Shown: piece by piece, positions 15,448 through 21,625 of the stretch
How positions within the stretch are numbered: the stretch's first letter is position 1
Layout of the letters: each line of letters starts with the position of its first letter
Assembly (NCBI GenBank): GCA_905373275.1
Contig: CAJPSI010000006.1
Location: 1-21,735 of the forward strand
Origin: Candidatus Saccharibacteria bacterium UBA1103
GTDB taxonomy: Bacteria > Patescibacteriota > Saccharimonadia > Saccharimonadales > Saccharimonadaceae
Direction: 5' to 3'
DNA length: 21,735 nucleotides
Notes under the pieces: generated by a model
Databases searched by the model: none
What the model was told of the DNA's origin: nothing
What the model saw: only the letters and a program-made list of their open reading frames with translations
Program-made: the position numbers and the translations under genes

Positions 15448-16650
15448 TTGTTCGGAATTAAGAAACAACCAGTGGTTAATCAATCTAGCCGGTCGGGCGA
15501 CTTCGCCTACCTGCCGGAGTCAGCCATCTACTTCGACTCGGCCTGTCAATGCTTGCGTCCTACTGTGGTGACCGAAGCTGTCACCGACTACTACACCACC
15601 TACAACTCCTGTGGCGAAAGAGTCAAGTATGCTTGGGGGCTAAAGGTTGACCAAATGGTGGATGACACCCGGGCTGCCGTGCTGAACAGCCTCAAACTCT
15701 CCGGTAAAAAGTACTTTGTCAGTTTTACCCAGAATACTACCTACGGGCTCAACCTACTGCAGAGCCAGCTCTGTCCTGACGGTATCAAGCGAGTGATCAC
15801 CAGCGACATCGAGCACAATTCAGTCTTTCTCTCGACCATGTCGCTGGCGAAGCGACTGGAAGTACCTCGTCAGGTGGTGACTAGGCGAGATGACGGCTCG
15901 CTGGATTGGGGCTCGTTAGATTTTAGTGGGGCGGTGGTCGTCGTGAACGCCGTCTCGAATGTCGATGGTCGTCAGCTCTCTAATATACGCCGGCTAGCTA
16001 AGGCGGTTCATGAGCAAGACGGACTACTAATTATCGATGCAGCTCAGACTATGGCGTTTTATAGCGACCTGATCGCCGGTGTGGAGGCGGATGCTATCTG
16101 TTTCTCAGTTCATAAAATGTACGCTCCCAGCCTGGGGGTGATGGTGGTGCGGAGAGATCTGCTGCGGCGGATGGATGTATCCTTTATCGGTGGTGGCATG
16201 GTTGACGACGTAACCGAGAGCGACTATCAACTATCGGCTGATAGTGACGCTCACATTCATACCGCTTTCGAGCCCGGTCTCCAGCCCTACGGCGAGATCG
16301 TCGGGCTGGGGGCGGCACTGAAGTGGCTACCGGGAGCAAAGAAGCGTAGCCGGGTGAATGCTTACGCCGAGCAACTGACTAACTTTCTAGCGGGGGCAAA
16401 GGGGATTCATCTGCTCAATCGGAAGCCCGGACCGATCATCGCCTTTTATCACGACAAGATTGACGCCCACCTACTGGCTCAGGCATTATCCGACCGAGGC
16501 ATCATGGTGCGCAGTGGCTATTTCTGCGTCCACCATTATCTACACCACGTCAAGCAGTATCCGCCACTGGTGCGCTTGTCGCTGGGGCTGCATAACCGAC
16601 AGAGCGATATCGAGCAATTCATCTCAGCGATGGAGCAGGTGGTGCGCTAG
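15448..16650 (+). CDS. Cysteine desulfurase-like PLP enzyme (class V aminotransferase fold)
   Basis: Family members of the SufS/CsdA type use PLP to take sulfur from cysteine as an enzyme persulfide. Seen here: the N-terminal YFDSACQCLRP, an active-site DAAQTMAF (SufS has DGAQ), the Schiff-base Lys in CFSVHKMYAPS (K223), and RSGYFCVHH with the candidate catalytic Cys (C360). The frame is open from GTG at 15442, but that overlaps the SD AGGAGG (15436-15441). The TTG at 15448, 6 nt after the SD, is the better start and gives 400 residues. The stop TAG is followed directly by the ATG of the next gene. No SufB, SufC, SufU or IscU is in the window, so the sulfur acceptor is unknown; selenocysteine lyase or another class V activity cannot be excluded. 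Confidence 0.85.
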   Translation: MFGIKKQPVVNQSSRSGDFAYLPESAIYFDSACQCLRPTVVTEAVTDYYTTYNSCGERVKYAWGLKVDQMVDDTRAAVLNSLKLSGKKYFVSFTQNTTYGLNLLQSQLCPDGIKRVITSDIEHNSVFLSTMSLAKRLEVPRQVVTRRDDGSLDWGSLDFSGAVVVVNAVSNVDGRQLSNIRRLAKAVHEQDGLLIIDAAQTMAFYSDLIAGVEADAICFSVHKMYAPSLGVMVVRRDLLRRMDVSFIGGGMVDDVTESDYQLSADSDAHIHTAFEPGLQPYGEIVGLGAALKWLPGAKKRSRVNAYAEQLTNFLAGAKGIHLLNRKPGPIIAFYHDKIDAHLLAQALSDRGIMVRSGYFCVHHYLHHVKQYPPLVRLSLGLHNRQSDIEQFISAMEQVVR

Positions 16651-17739
16651 ATGGTCTGCATAGCGGCATTTATTATCCTGGCGGTACTGGTACTGGCGGT
16701 GCCTCTGATTCGCCTATTTAGTAGACGGCTAGCCGATCAGATCATGACGCTATTTCGCCGTTCGACCCATTGTTTCACCCGGCGAATTACCTTGCGTACC
16801 TGCGATACTACTTTCGCCGAAGATGTCAAGGGGACGGTCTTGCGTCGGGTGGTGCTGCGACATCCTAATTGGGTCAAGCCCCTGTCGGCCTTGATGGAGC
16901 TTTTGTCCGTGCTAATCGTCCTCACTACCATCTGGTCGGTACTGGTCGGGGCGAGGTCGCTGGTCTCGCTCTACGTTTATGGTACTTGCAATCCGACGAC
17001 ACCGAGCTCCTGTTCGCTTGATGGTTCCGAGGCCTGCACGATTGACGCCGTGCCGGTGGCCTTTAACGAGCATCCGGTTCGATGGATCGGGGAGTGGTTT
17101 AGCGAGTTCGGCGAAGCGATCATGGCTATCCCGACCAAGCTAAAGCATTGGGAAGCTCGAGACTATCTACCGAGTCAGGTTAGCTATTATGATGACTATG
17201 ACCAGAACAAACCTACCGCCCTTGATATCATCGACCCCGGCTGTACGGTCTGTGCCAACTCGTTTAAGAAGCAGCTGGCTCGGGGCTTCTTTAAGAAATA
17301 CAATGTCGCTATCCTACCTTATCCGATCAAAGATGGACGGGGTGGCTACAAGTTCCCTAATTCATACTTAGTCACCAGGTATCTGGTGGCGGTTCAGCTA
17401 AAGCCGCTTAAGAAGTCGGAGCAGCCGATGATCTGGCGGATGATCAAGCGAATGTATACCGGCAAGACGACGGATGGTGATAGCAACCAGAACGCCTTTA
17501 ACGTCGCCTACGACCAAGCCAAGGCGGAGCGGGTACTCAGGGATTGGCTAAGAGACTTCGGCTATGGTGATCAGCAGCTGGAGGAGATAACTAAGCTGGC
17601 AAGATCCGATCAAGTGGCGAAAATTATCGAAGACAACACTCGTCTGGTAAATGACAAGGTCAAGACTAAGAAGATTCCGACGGAGATCTTCGCCGGGCAA
17701 CGGCATGACGGCGGGTTCGACGATGCGACTAAGTTTTAG
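16651..17739 (+). CDS. Membrane-anchored thioredoxin-fold protein with CTVC motif
   Basis: A 362-residue protein with two hydrophobic helices, about residues 4-22 and 79-105, separated by a strongly basic loop. By the positive-inside rule the loop is cytosolic and the large C-terminal domain is outside. That domain has DPGCTVCANSF (C198 and C201, a CxxC like DsbA-type proteins) and KIPTEIFAG near the end, which fits the cis-Pro loop of the thioredoxin fold. Three further Cys lie just after the second helix (GTCNPTTPSSCS, EACTID). The ATG follows the stop of the desulfurase-like gene without a gap, so the two are co-translated. It probably acts as a thiol-disulfide oxidoreductase; substrate unknown. 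No terminator is seen before the tuf promoter. Confidence 0.75.
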   Translation: MVCIAAFIILAVLVLAVPLIRLFSRRLADQIMTLFRRSTHCFTRRITLRTCDTTFAEDVKGTVLRRVVLRHPNWVKPLSALMELLSVLIVLTTIWSVLVGARSLVSLYVYGTCNPTTPSSCSLDGSEACTIDAVPVAFNEHPVRWIGEWFSEFGEAIMAIPTKLKHWEARDYLPSQVSYYDDYDQNKPTALDIIDPGCTVCANSFKKQLARGFFKKYNVAILPYPIKDGRGGYKFPNSYLVTRYLVAVQLKPLKKSEQPMIWRMIKRMYTGKTTDGDSNQNAFNVAYDQAKAERVLRDWLRDFGYGDQQLEEITKLARSDQVAKIIEDNTRLVNDKVKTKKIPTEIFAGQRHDGGFDDATKF

Positions 17740-17761
17740 TGTCGGCCTTAGGTGACGGAGC

Positions 17762-17830
17762 TTTACACCGCCTAGTCAATCGTCTATAATTAGCCTAAGC
17801 GTAGCTGAGGCGATGTAGTATCGCATCGCC
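17762..17830 (+). promoter_or_regulatory. tuf promoter and leader hairpin
   Basis: TTTACA (17762-17767), 17-bp spacer, perfect TATAAT (17785-17790): the best promoter in the window. The transcript should start near 17797. A hairpin GGCGATG (17809-17815) / CATCGCC (17824-17830) follows in the leader. SD GGAAAGGG stands about 5 nt before the ATG at 17873. Confidence 0.9.
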
Positions 17831-17872
17831 ACGCACGACAAGTCTAATAACTAATTAATAGGAAAGGGTAAA

Positions 17873-19054
17873 ATGGCAACATTTCAACGCAACAAACCGC
17901 ATGTCAATGTTGGCACCATGGGTCACGTTGACCATGGTAAGACCACTCTGACTGCTGCTATCACCAAGACCTTGGCTGAGCGCCTGCCTAGTGATGTCAA
18001 CAAGCCTGTCGCTTACGATCAGATCGACAACGCTCCGGAGGAGAAGGCTCGCGGTATCACTATCGCTACCTCGCACGAGGAGTACGAGTCAAAGAAGCGT
18101 CACTATGCTCACGTCGACATGCCGGGTCACGCCGACTATGTCAAGAACATGATTACCGGCGCCGCTCAGATTGATGGTGCTATCTTGGTCGTCTCAGCAG
18201 CCGATGGTCCGATGCCGCAGACTCGAGAGCACGTTCTGTTGGCGCACCAGGTCGGTGTACCGAAGATTCTCGTCTTCCTCAACAAGATGGATCAGGCTGA
18301 TCCTGACCTGGTTGAGCTGGTTGAAGAGGATGTTCGTGATCTCTTAGAGAAGAACGGTTTCGACCGTGACTGCCCAATCATCAAGGGTTCGGCTCTTAAG
18401 GCGCTGGAGGGTGACGCTAAGGAGATGGATCATGTCATGGAGCTGGTTGACGCCATGGATGATTACTTCCCCGAGCCGAAGCGAGCACTCGACAAGCCAT
18501 TCTTGATGCCGATCGAGGATGTCTTCTCTATCAAGGGTCGTGGTACAGTAGCGACCGGGCGTATCGAGCAGGGTGTCGTCCATATGAACGACGAGGTCGA
18601 GATCGTCGGTCTGCGTAAGACTCAGAAGTCGGTCGTGACCGGTATCGAGGCCTTTAAGAAGACCTTGGATGAGGGTGAGGCTGGTGACAACGCCGGTATC
18701 TTGCTCCGCGGTATCAACCGCGAGGACATTGAGCGTGGTCAGGTGATCGCTGCTCCCGGTACCATCACTCCTCATACCGAGTTCAAGTGCAAAGTCTATA
18801 TCTTGACTAAGGAAGAGGGTGGTCGTCATACGCCATTCTCGCAGGGCTACAAGCCTCAGTTCTACTTCCGTACTACTGACGTGACGGGCGAGGTAGAGCT
18901 GCCCAAGGGCAAGGAGATGGTTATGCCGGGCGACAATGTCGAGTTTGACGTCAAGCTTCAGGCGGCTATCGCTATGGAGAAGGGCTTGACCTTCGCTATC
19001 CGTGAGGGTGGTCGGACAGTCGGTGCCGGTCAGGTGACCGAGATCATCAAATAA
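17873..19054 (+). CDS. tuf: Elongation factor Tu
   Basis: EF-Tu delivers aminoacyl-tRNA to the ribosome as a GTP complex. The 393-residue product shows GHVDHGKTTLTAAIT (G1), ARGITIATSHEEYE (G2), DMPGHADYVKNM (G3, with Met where Cys is usual), NKMD (G4) and GSALKALEGD (G5), then domain 2 with GRGTVATGRIEQG and domain 3 with GGRHTPFSQGYKPQFYFRT. The gene has its own strong promoter, leader hairpin and terminator, and is not joined to fusA. Its codons are strongly biased to GGT, CGT and GCT, as in very highly expressed genes. The start is clear: ATG after GGAAAGGG. Confidence 0.99.
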   Translation: MATFQRNKPHVNVGTMGHVDHGKTTLTAAITKTLAERLPSDVNKPVAYDQIDNAPEEKARGITIATSHEEYESKKRHYAHVDMPGHADYVKNMITGAAQIDGAILVVSAADGPMPQTREHVLLAHQVGVPKILVFLNKMDQADPDLVELVEEDVRDLLEKNGFDRDCPIIKGSALKALEGDAKEMDHVMELVDAMDDYFPEPKRALDKPFLMPIEDVFSIKGRGTVATGRIEQGVVHMNDEVEIVGLRKTQKSVVTGIEAFKKTLDEGEAGDNAGILLRGINREDIERGQVIAAPGTITPHTEFKCKVYILTKEEGGRHTPFSQGYKPQFYFRTTDVTGEVELPKGKEMVMPGDNVEFDVKLQAAIAMEKGLTFAIREGGRTVGAGQVTEIIK

Positions 19055-19079
19055 CTATACTTGTGACAGAGTGGTAGTT

Positions 19080-19110
19080 AAAACAGCCGGGCAAGCCCGG
19101 CTGTTTTCTT
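19080..19110 (+). terminator. tuf terminator
   Basis: AAAACAGCCGGGC (19080-19092) and GCCCGGCTGTTTT (19095-19107) are perfect complements, followed by CTTT. It lies 25 bp after the tuf stop. The A/T flanks make it usable from both strands. Confidence 0.95.
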
Positions 19111-19123
19111 TAGTGTTGATAGG

Positions 19124-19210
19124 CACGTAATTTCCCAGGTCTCATTACTTAATCTGACCTCGGCTAAAGCAAGCATTCTTAGGTACGAGCAGTACAGGTG
19201 GTCTCCTCAG
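19124..19210 (-). repeat. L module, copy 3
   Basis: Reverse-oriented L module: CACGTAATTTCCC at the left, TCATTACTTAATCTGACCT in the middle, and GGTACGAGCAGTACAGGTGG with TCTCCTCAG at the right. It starts the repeat block between tuf and the hairpin ORF, whose module order is largely the mirror image of the rpoC-rpsL block. Confidence 0.8.
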
Positions 19211-19234
19211 TTCTACCGCCTAGTCAGCTCCTCA

Positions 19235-19337
19235 CTCTTCGTCTCGTCATCATTTCCCTTGTTGCCGCCTGGCTGGCTCGTGTGCTGCTGAGCTTCAAGC
19301 GCACACAGTCTTCAGGAAATAATGATGCAGATGAAGG
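19235..19337 (-). repeat. D module, copy 4
   Basis: Reverse-oriented D module with the inner stem GTGTGC/GCACAC and the invariant core. The 3' side has GCAACA as in copy 2. The outer arms pair less well than in copies 1, 2 and 6, with a few A-C oppositions, so this copy looks partly decayed. The flank GACACCCTTT (AAAGGGTGTC reversed) is present. Confidence 0.85.
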
Positions 19338-19381
19338 ATAAAAGACACCCTTTATGTGCTAAGGGCTATCTAATACTTTAT

Positions 19382-19504
19382 ATGGGGGGCTGATAGATTC
19401 ATCACATCAACCTCAGACCTGGCGCCCATAACGTACCACTGGCGATTGATTACCTGTAGGACATTGATTAGTCTTCGGTTGTCTGTGATGAATCCGCCCC
19501 CCAT
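19382..19504. repeat. Inverted-repeat-bounded segment holding an E-prime core
   Basis: ATGGGGGGC (19382-19390) pairs with GCCCCCCAT (19496-19504), and GATTCATCACA (19396-19406) with TGTGATGAATC (19484-19494). The inside (19411-19483) is a diverged E-prime core that reads in the plus direction, although the D and E modules on both sides read in the minus direction. The segment therefore appears flipped relative to its neighbours. Confidence 0.75.
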
Positions 19505-19539
19505 GAAAGCTTTCCTGTGAGTAAAGAGCAGTACTCGAT

Positions 19540-19603
19540 GGTTGACGAAGGCTGTTGATATATCAGTAAGCTATCCAGTGCACGTGGTAGTTTATGCGGT
19601 GCC
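19540..19603 (-). repeat. Partial E core
   Basis: GGTTGACGAAGGCTGTTGAT, ATATCAGTAAGCTAT and CAGTGCACGTGGTAGTTTAT match the core of the full E elements in reverse. Neither end module is attached. The core breaks off at GGTGCCAGCCTG, where module M begins, whereas the full copy at 20.6 kb continues into module R. Confidence 0.8.
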
Positions 19604-19721
19604 AGCCTGTCCAGCTGATGCTAGTCAGGCTAACTAGACATAGTAAAGCGTTATTACACCTTAAGTCCTCTTTGCGATTACTAGTGTTAAGTATCGTGCT
19701 GGAGCCTGTCCAGCTGATGCT
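19601..19721 (-). repeat. M module, copy 2, bracketed by a 19-bp direct repeat
   Basis: AGCCTGTCCAGCTGATGCT occurs at 19604-19622 and again, without change, at 19703-19721. The DNA between them matches module M at 8141-8245 in reverse. The region after it, 19722-19808, shows no repeat or gene that I can identify. Confidence 0.75.
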
Positions 19722-19808
19722 TTGGCAACAAGCATATACAACATACGTGATGGTATAGCTGATGCGCTAGCCAACCTTGACGCACTTAGCAATCTATTAC
19801 GCTAATGC

Positions 19809-19892
19809 TTGACAAATGCGGGGGGGGTGTTACAGTGAGTAGCATCAAGCTACACTTGGTAACAGACCAAGTGGCTTGCGTTCCTTAGGAGG
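19809..19892 (+). promoter_or_regulatory. Promoter with G8 spacer and structured leader (copy 2 of the shared cassette)
   Basis: -35 TTGACA (19809-19814), 16-bp spacer with eight G in a row (19820-19827), -10 TACAGT (19831-19836). The RNA would start near 19843 and form CAAGC/GCTTG outside, a TA bulge, then CACTTGG/CCAAGTG around the loop TAACAGA (19860-19866). SD AGGAGG (19887-19892) lies 6 nt before ATG. GACAAATGC just after the -35 is also shared with the copy at 14481, but that copy has no G-run. Confidence 0.75.
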
Positions 19893-19898
19893 AAAAAG

Positions 19899-20387
19899 AT
19901 GTTTAAGAAAAAGTGGTCTCGTTCGGATATTCCTCAGTCGGTTAGCGCCGGTCCGGAGGAAGAGCACTCAGCGCCCGATACGGGTGCTGAGTGGAGTGAC
20001 TTGTCGGAGGGGAAGCCCTCCGACGAGAAGATCGTCGCTTCCCTGGCGTCAGCCAGGGAAGAGATCAAACGAGCAGAAAAGCTCGTACGTTCTCCCGAGA
20101 ACGCACTTACGTGCGCTCTTGGGGCAATTTCGGCTCTAGAGCGGCGGTGTGCCGCTCTAGAAAAGGAGTCTCGGAAGACCGTAAGGTCTCCCGAGACGGA
20201 TCAGTCAGTAGCTCAGAAAATTTCAGAGCTACGGGAGTCGCTTGAGGACCAGAGTCCTCAAGGGGACAAAAGTTCCTCTCCGAAAGGGGAGGAATATTTC
20301 CTCGTTGCTCCCATAAAGGGAGTGGACGAGGGTCGCCTGATTCTAGGCGACCAGAAAATTCTGAGTGCTTCTGCACTCAAGATTTAG
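19899..20387 (+). CDS. Small low-complexity protein encoded across a hairpin array
   Basis: The reading frame codes for 162 residues, starting MFKKKWSRSD. No family is recognised. The protein is rich in S, E, K and A, likely disordered at the start, with two probable coiled-coil stretches (IVASLASAREEIKRAEKL and AISALERRCAALEKES) and a short hydrophobic end (GEEYFLVAPIKG, LILGDQKILSAS). It has no membrane helix. Coding is supported by an ATG at the right distance from a strong SD and by the absence of stops. Against that, almost every base also belongs to a stem-loop, so the amino-acid sequence may be a by-product of RNA structure. A promoter with a G8 tract and a leader shared with the gene at 14573 precede it; a terminator follows. 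It could be a dual coding and structural RNA. Confidence 0.6.
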   Translation: MFKKKWSRSDIPQSVSAGPEEEHSAPDTGAEWSDLSEGKPSDEKIVASLASAREEIKRAEKLVRSPENALTCALGAISALERRCAALEKESRKTVRSPETDQSVAQKISELRESLEDQSPQGDKSSSPKGEEYFLVAPIKGVDEGRLILGDQKILSASALKI

Positions 20388-20436
20388 CACCACTCCGGCG
20401 GGTCGACGTATGTATTTTTGTACGCCGGCTCGCCGG
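19930..20436 (+). ncRNA. Array of about sixteen consecutive stem-loops
   Basis: Stems (start-end): 19930-19961, 19965-19993 (12 bp with one G-U), 20003-20024 (9 bp), 20039-20060 (9), 20069-20086 (6), 20088-20103 (6), 20103-20114 (4), 20135-20161 (11), 20168-20197 (12 with one mismatch, loop GTAA), 20208-20232 (7+3), 20241-20262 (9), 20273-20294 (9 with one U-G, loop GAAA), 20300-20331 (6+5), 20332-20351 (7), 20362-20379 (7), and 20395-20436 after the stop codon. Leaving out the one at 20088, starts are on average about 33 nt apart. Stem sequences are unrelated to each other, so this is not a repeat in sequence, only in form. The array sits between the leader hairpin and the terminator of one transcript. 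Confidence 0.7.
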
Positions 20437-20463
20437 CATCTCTATCCATCCCCTCCACTCCGC

Positions 20464-20500
20464 ATCCCCCTGCTTCCGAGCAGGGGGATTTTCCTTTTTT
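20464..20500 (+). terminator. Terminator of the hairpin-array transcript
   Basis: ATCCCCCTGC (20464-20473) pairs with GCAGGGGGAT (20480-20489), loop TTCCGA, followed by TTCCTTTTTT. The loop equals that of the terminator at 15337. Confidence 0.95.
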
Positions 20501-20534
20501 CTATAACTTAAACTTCACTTTGTGGATCAAGGCG

Positions 20535-20741
20535 TCTGCAATTTCCCTAGCCCCATTGTTTAATCTGACTGTCAATTAAAGCAGGTATTCTTAGGTGCGA
20601 GTAGTACAGTGTGGTTGACGAAGGCTGTTGATATATCAGTAAGCTATCTAGTGCACGTGGTAGTTTATACGGTGCCAAGCCTGAGGAGACCACCTGTACT
20701 ACTCGCACCAACTCGAGTTATACGTGTAGGGGAATTACAGA
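20535..20741 (-). repeat. E element, full copy 2
   Basis: The outer ends are TCTGCAATTTCCC and GGGGAATTACAGA. The inner inverted pair is GGTGCGAGTAGTACAGTGTG (about 20594-20613) and CACCTGTACTACTCGCACC (20691-20709). Both arms have GCGAG/CTCGC where copy 1 has ACGAG/CTCGT, so both changed together. The core (GACGAAGGCTG, TGATATATCA, GTGCACGTGGTAG, CGGTGCCAAGCC) is uninterrupted. The similarity to copy 1 continues for about 12 bp past the outer end (GCTCTGAG). Confidence 0.8.
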
Positions 20742-20762
20742 CTTTGCTCTGAGCTGGAGCCT

Positions 20763-20820
20763 GAGGATACCACCTGTACTACTCGTACGCTATAGAGCTA
20801 TGCGTGAGGGAAATTGCAGA
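20763..20820 (+). repeat. R module next to the rpsJ 3' end
   Basis: GAGGATACCACCTGTACTAC, TCGTACGC and GAGGGAAATTGCAGA form a single R module ending 12 bp before the rpsJ stop codon. With the R end of the neighbouring E element it makes a tandem pair like that at 8525-8694. No ordinary terminator is seen for rpsJ. Confidence 0.75.
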
Positions 20821-20831
20821 CATGCACCAAA

Positions 20832-21149
20832 TTACATGCGGATCTCGGCGTCGACACCAGCAGGTAGCGATAGGTTTTGCAGACTGTCGATCGTCTTTGG
20901 CTTAGCGTCGACGATGTCGATCAAACGCTTGTGGACTCGCATCTCAAAGGCTTCGCCACCTGTCTTAAAGATATGAGGCGACTTGACGACAGTAAAGGTG
21001 CTCCGCTTGACCGGTAGTGGCACCGGACCGACTACCGAAGCGCCACTACGTAGTGCCGTCTCGACGATCTGCTTAGCAGCCGCATCAATGACTCGGCTGT
21101 CGTAAGCTTTTAGCTTGATTCTGATCTTGGGTGCTGATGATTCAGCCAT
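20832..21149 (-). CDS. rpsJ: 30S ribosomal protein S10
   Basis: S10 is part of the 30S head and, with NusB, of antitermination complexes. I choose the ATG at 21149, preceded by GAGAGG at 7 nt, which gives MAESSAPKIRIKLKAYDSRV and 105 residues. An open frame continues upstream to 21317, but that stretch is leader and promoter. Family marks are IRIKLKAYD, GPVPLPVKRSTFTVVKSPH and FEMRVHKRLIDI. Unlike the usual S10 operon, no rplC, rplD or rplW follow: the next DNA is repeats and the hairpin ORF on the other strand. It is also opposite to tuf, which often precedes it in other genomes. Confidence 0.98.
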   Translation of the reverse strand: MAESSAPKIRIKLKAYDSRVIDAAAKQIVETALRSGASVVGPVPLPVKRSTFTVVKSPHIFKTGGEAFEMRVHKRLIDIVDAKPKTIDSLQNLSLPAGVDAEIRM

Positions 21150-21235
21150 GAGGATACCTCTCTTCTGCCTGTTCTCCGAGGCTAGGGACGCTGCAATCTC
21201 ACGTAGAGTGTCCAACGTAATTAAATAACACCTAT

Positions 21236-21264
21236 ATAGTACGATATTTGCACTGCTCTGACAA
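21236..21264 (-). promoter_or_regulatory. rpsJ promoter
   Basis: On the minus strand TTGTCA (21259-21264), 17-bp spacer, TACTAT (21236-21241). The transcript would start near 21229, leaving a leader of about 80 nt. Module D copy 5 begins only 35 bp upstream of the -35. Confidence 0.6.
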
Positions 21265-21298
21265 TACATACTTGATTGACATCTGATCAACCTCTCAT

Positions 21299-21400
21299 TC
21301 TTCATCTGCATCATCATTTCCTTCAGACCCGCCTGGCTGGCTCGTGTGCTGCTGTGCTACAAGCGCACACAGTCTTCAGGAAATGACTAATAGAGTGAAG
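21299..21400 (-). repeat. D module, copy 5 (mixed arms)
   Basis: Read in reverse, the 5' arm is CTTCACTCTATTA as in copy 2, but the 3' arm is TGATGCAGATGAAG, of the copy 1/6/4 type, so only the ends of the outer arm pair. The inner stem is GTGTGC/GCACAC. The apical hairpin has TGT/ACA where all other full copies have TGA/TCA, a compensating pair change. The core is intact. Confidence 0.85.
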
Positions 21401-21487
21401 GACAACAGACACCCTTGGATGCGGCTATCAGGCATTCAGAGCAGGCTGTATGGTCTCCTCAGTCCTACTACCTAGTCAACCCCCCAC

Positions 21488-21590
21488 TCTTCGTCTACAT
21501 CATCATTTCCTTCAGACCCGCCTGGCTGGCTCGTGCACTGCTGAGCTTCAAGCGTGCACAGTCTTCAGGAAATGACTGACGCAGACGAAG
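21488..21590 (-). repeat. D module, copy 6
   Basis: Reverse-oriented copy nearly identical to copy 1: arms CTTCGTCT/AGACGAAG, CGTCA/TGATG (one G-T), TCATTTCCT/AGGAAATGA, inner stem GTGCAC/GTGCAC, flank AAAGGGTGTC. The stretch 21401-21487 between copies 5 and 6 shows only a short piece shared with other loci (GGTCTCCTCAG). Confidence 0.85.
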
Positions 21591-21625
21591 GACGAAAGAC
21601 ACCCTTTGAGGCGGAAGGAAGGTTA

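Noticed and set aside
20107..20376. Minus-strand frame inside the hairpin ORF
   Set aside because: Palindromic DNA tends to be open on both strands; there is no SD or promoter, and the leader and terminator fit the plus strand.
21150..21317. N-terminal extension of S10
   Set aside because: The added residues do not resemble S10 and cover the predicted rpsJ promoter and leader; the ATG at 21149 has an SD and gives the normal length.
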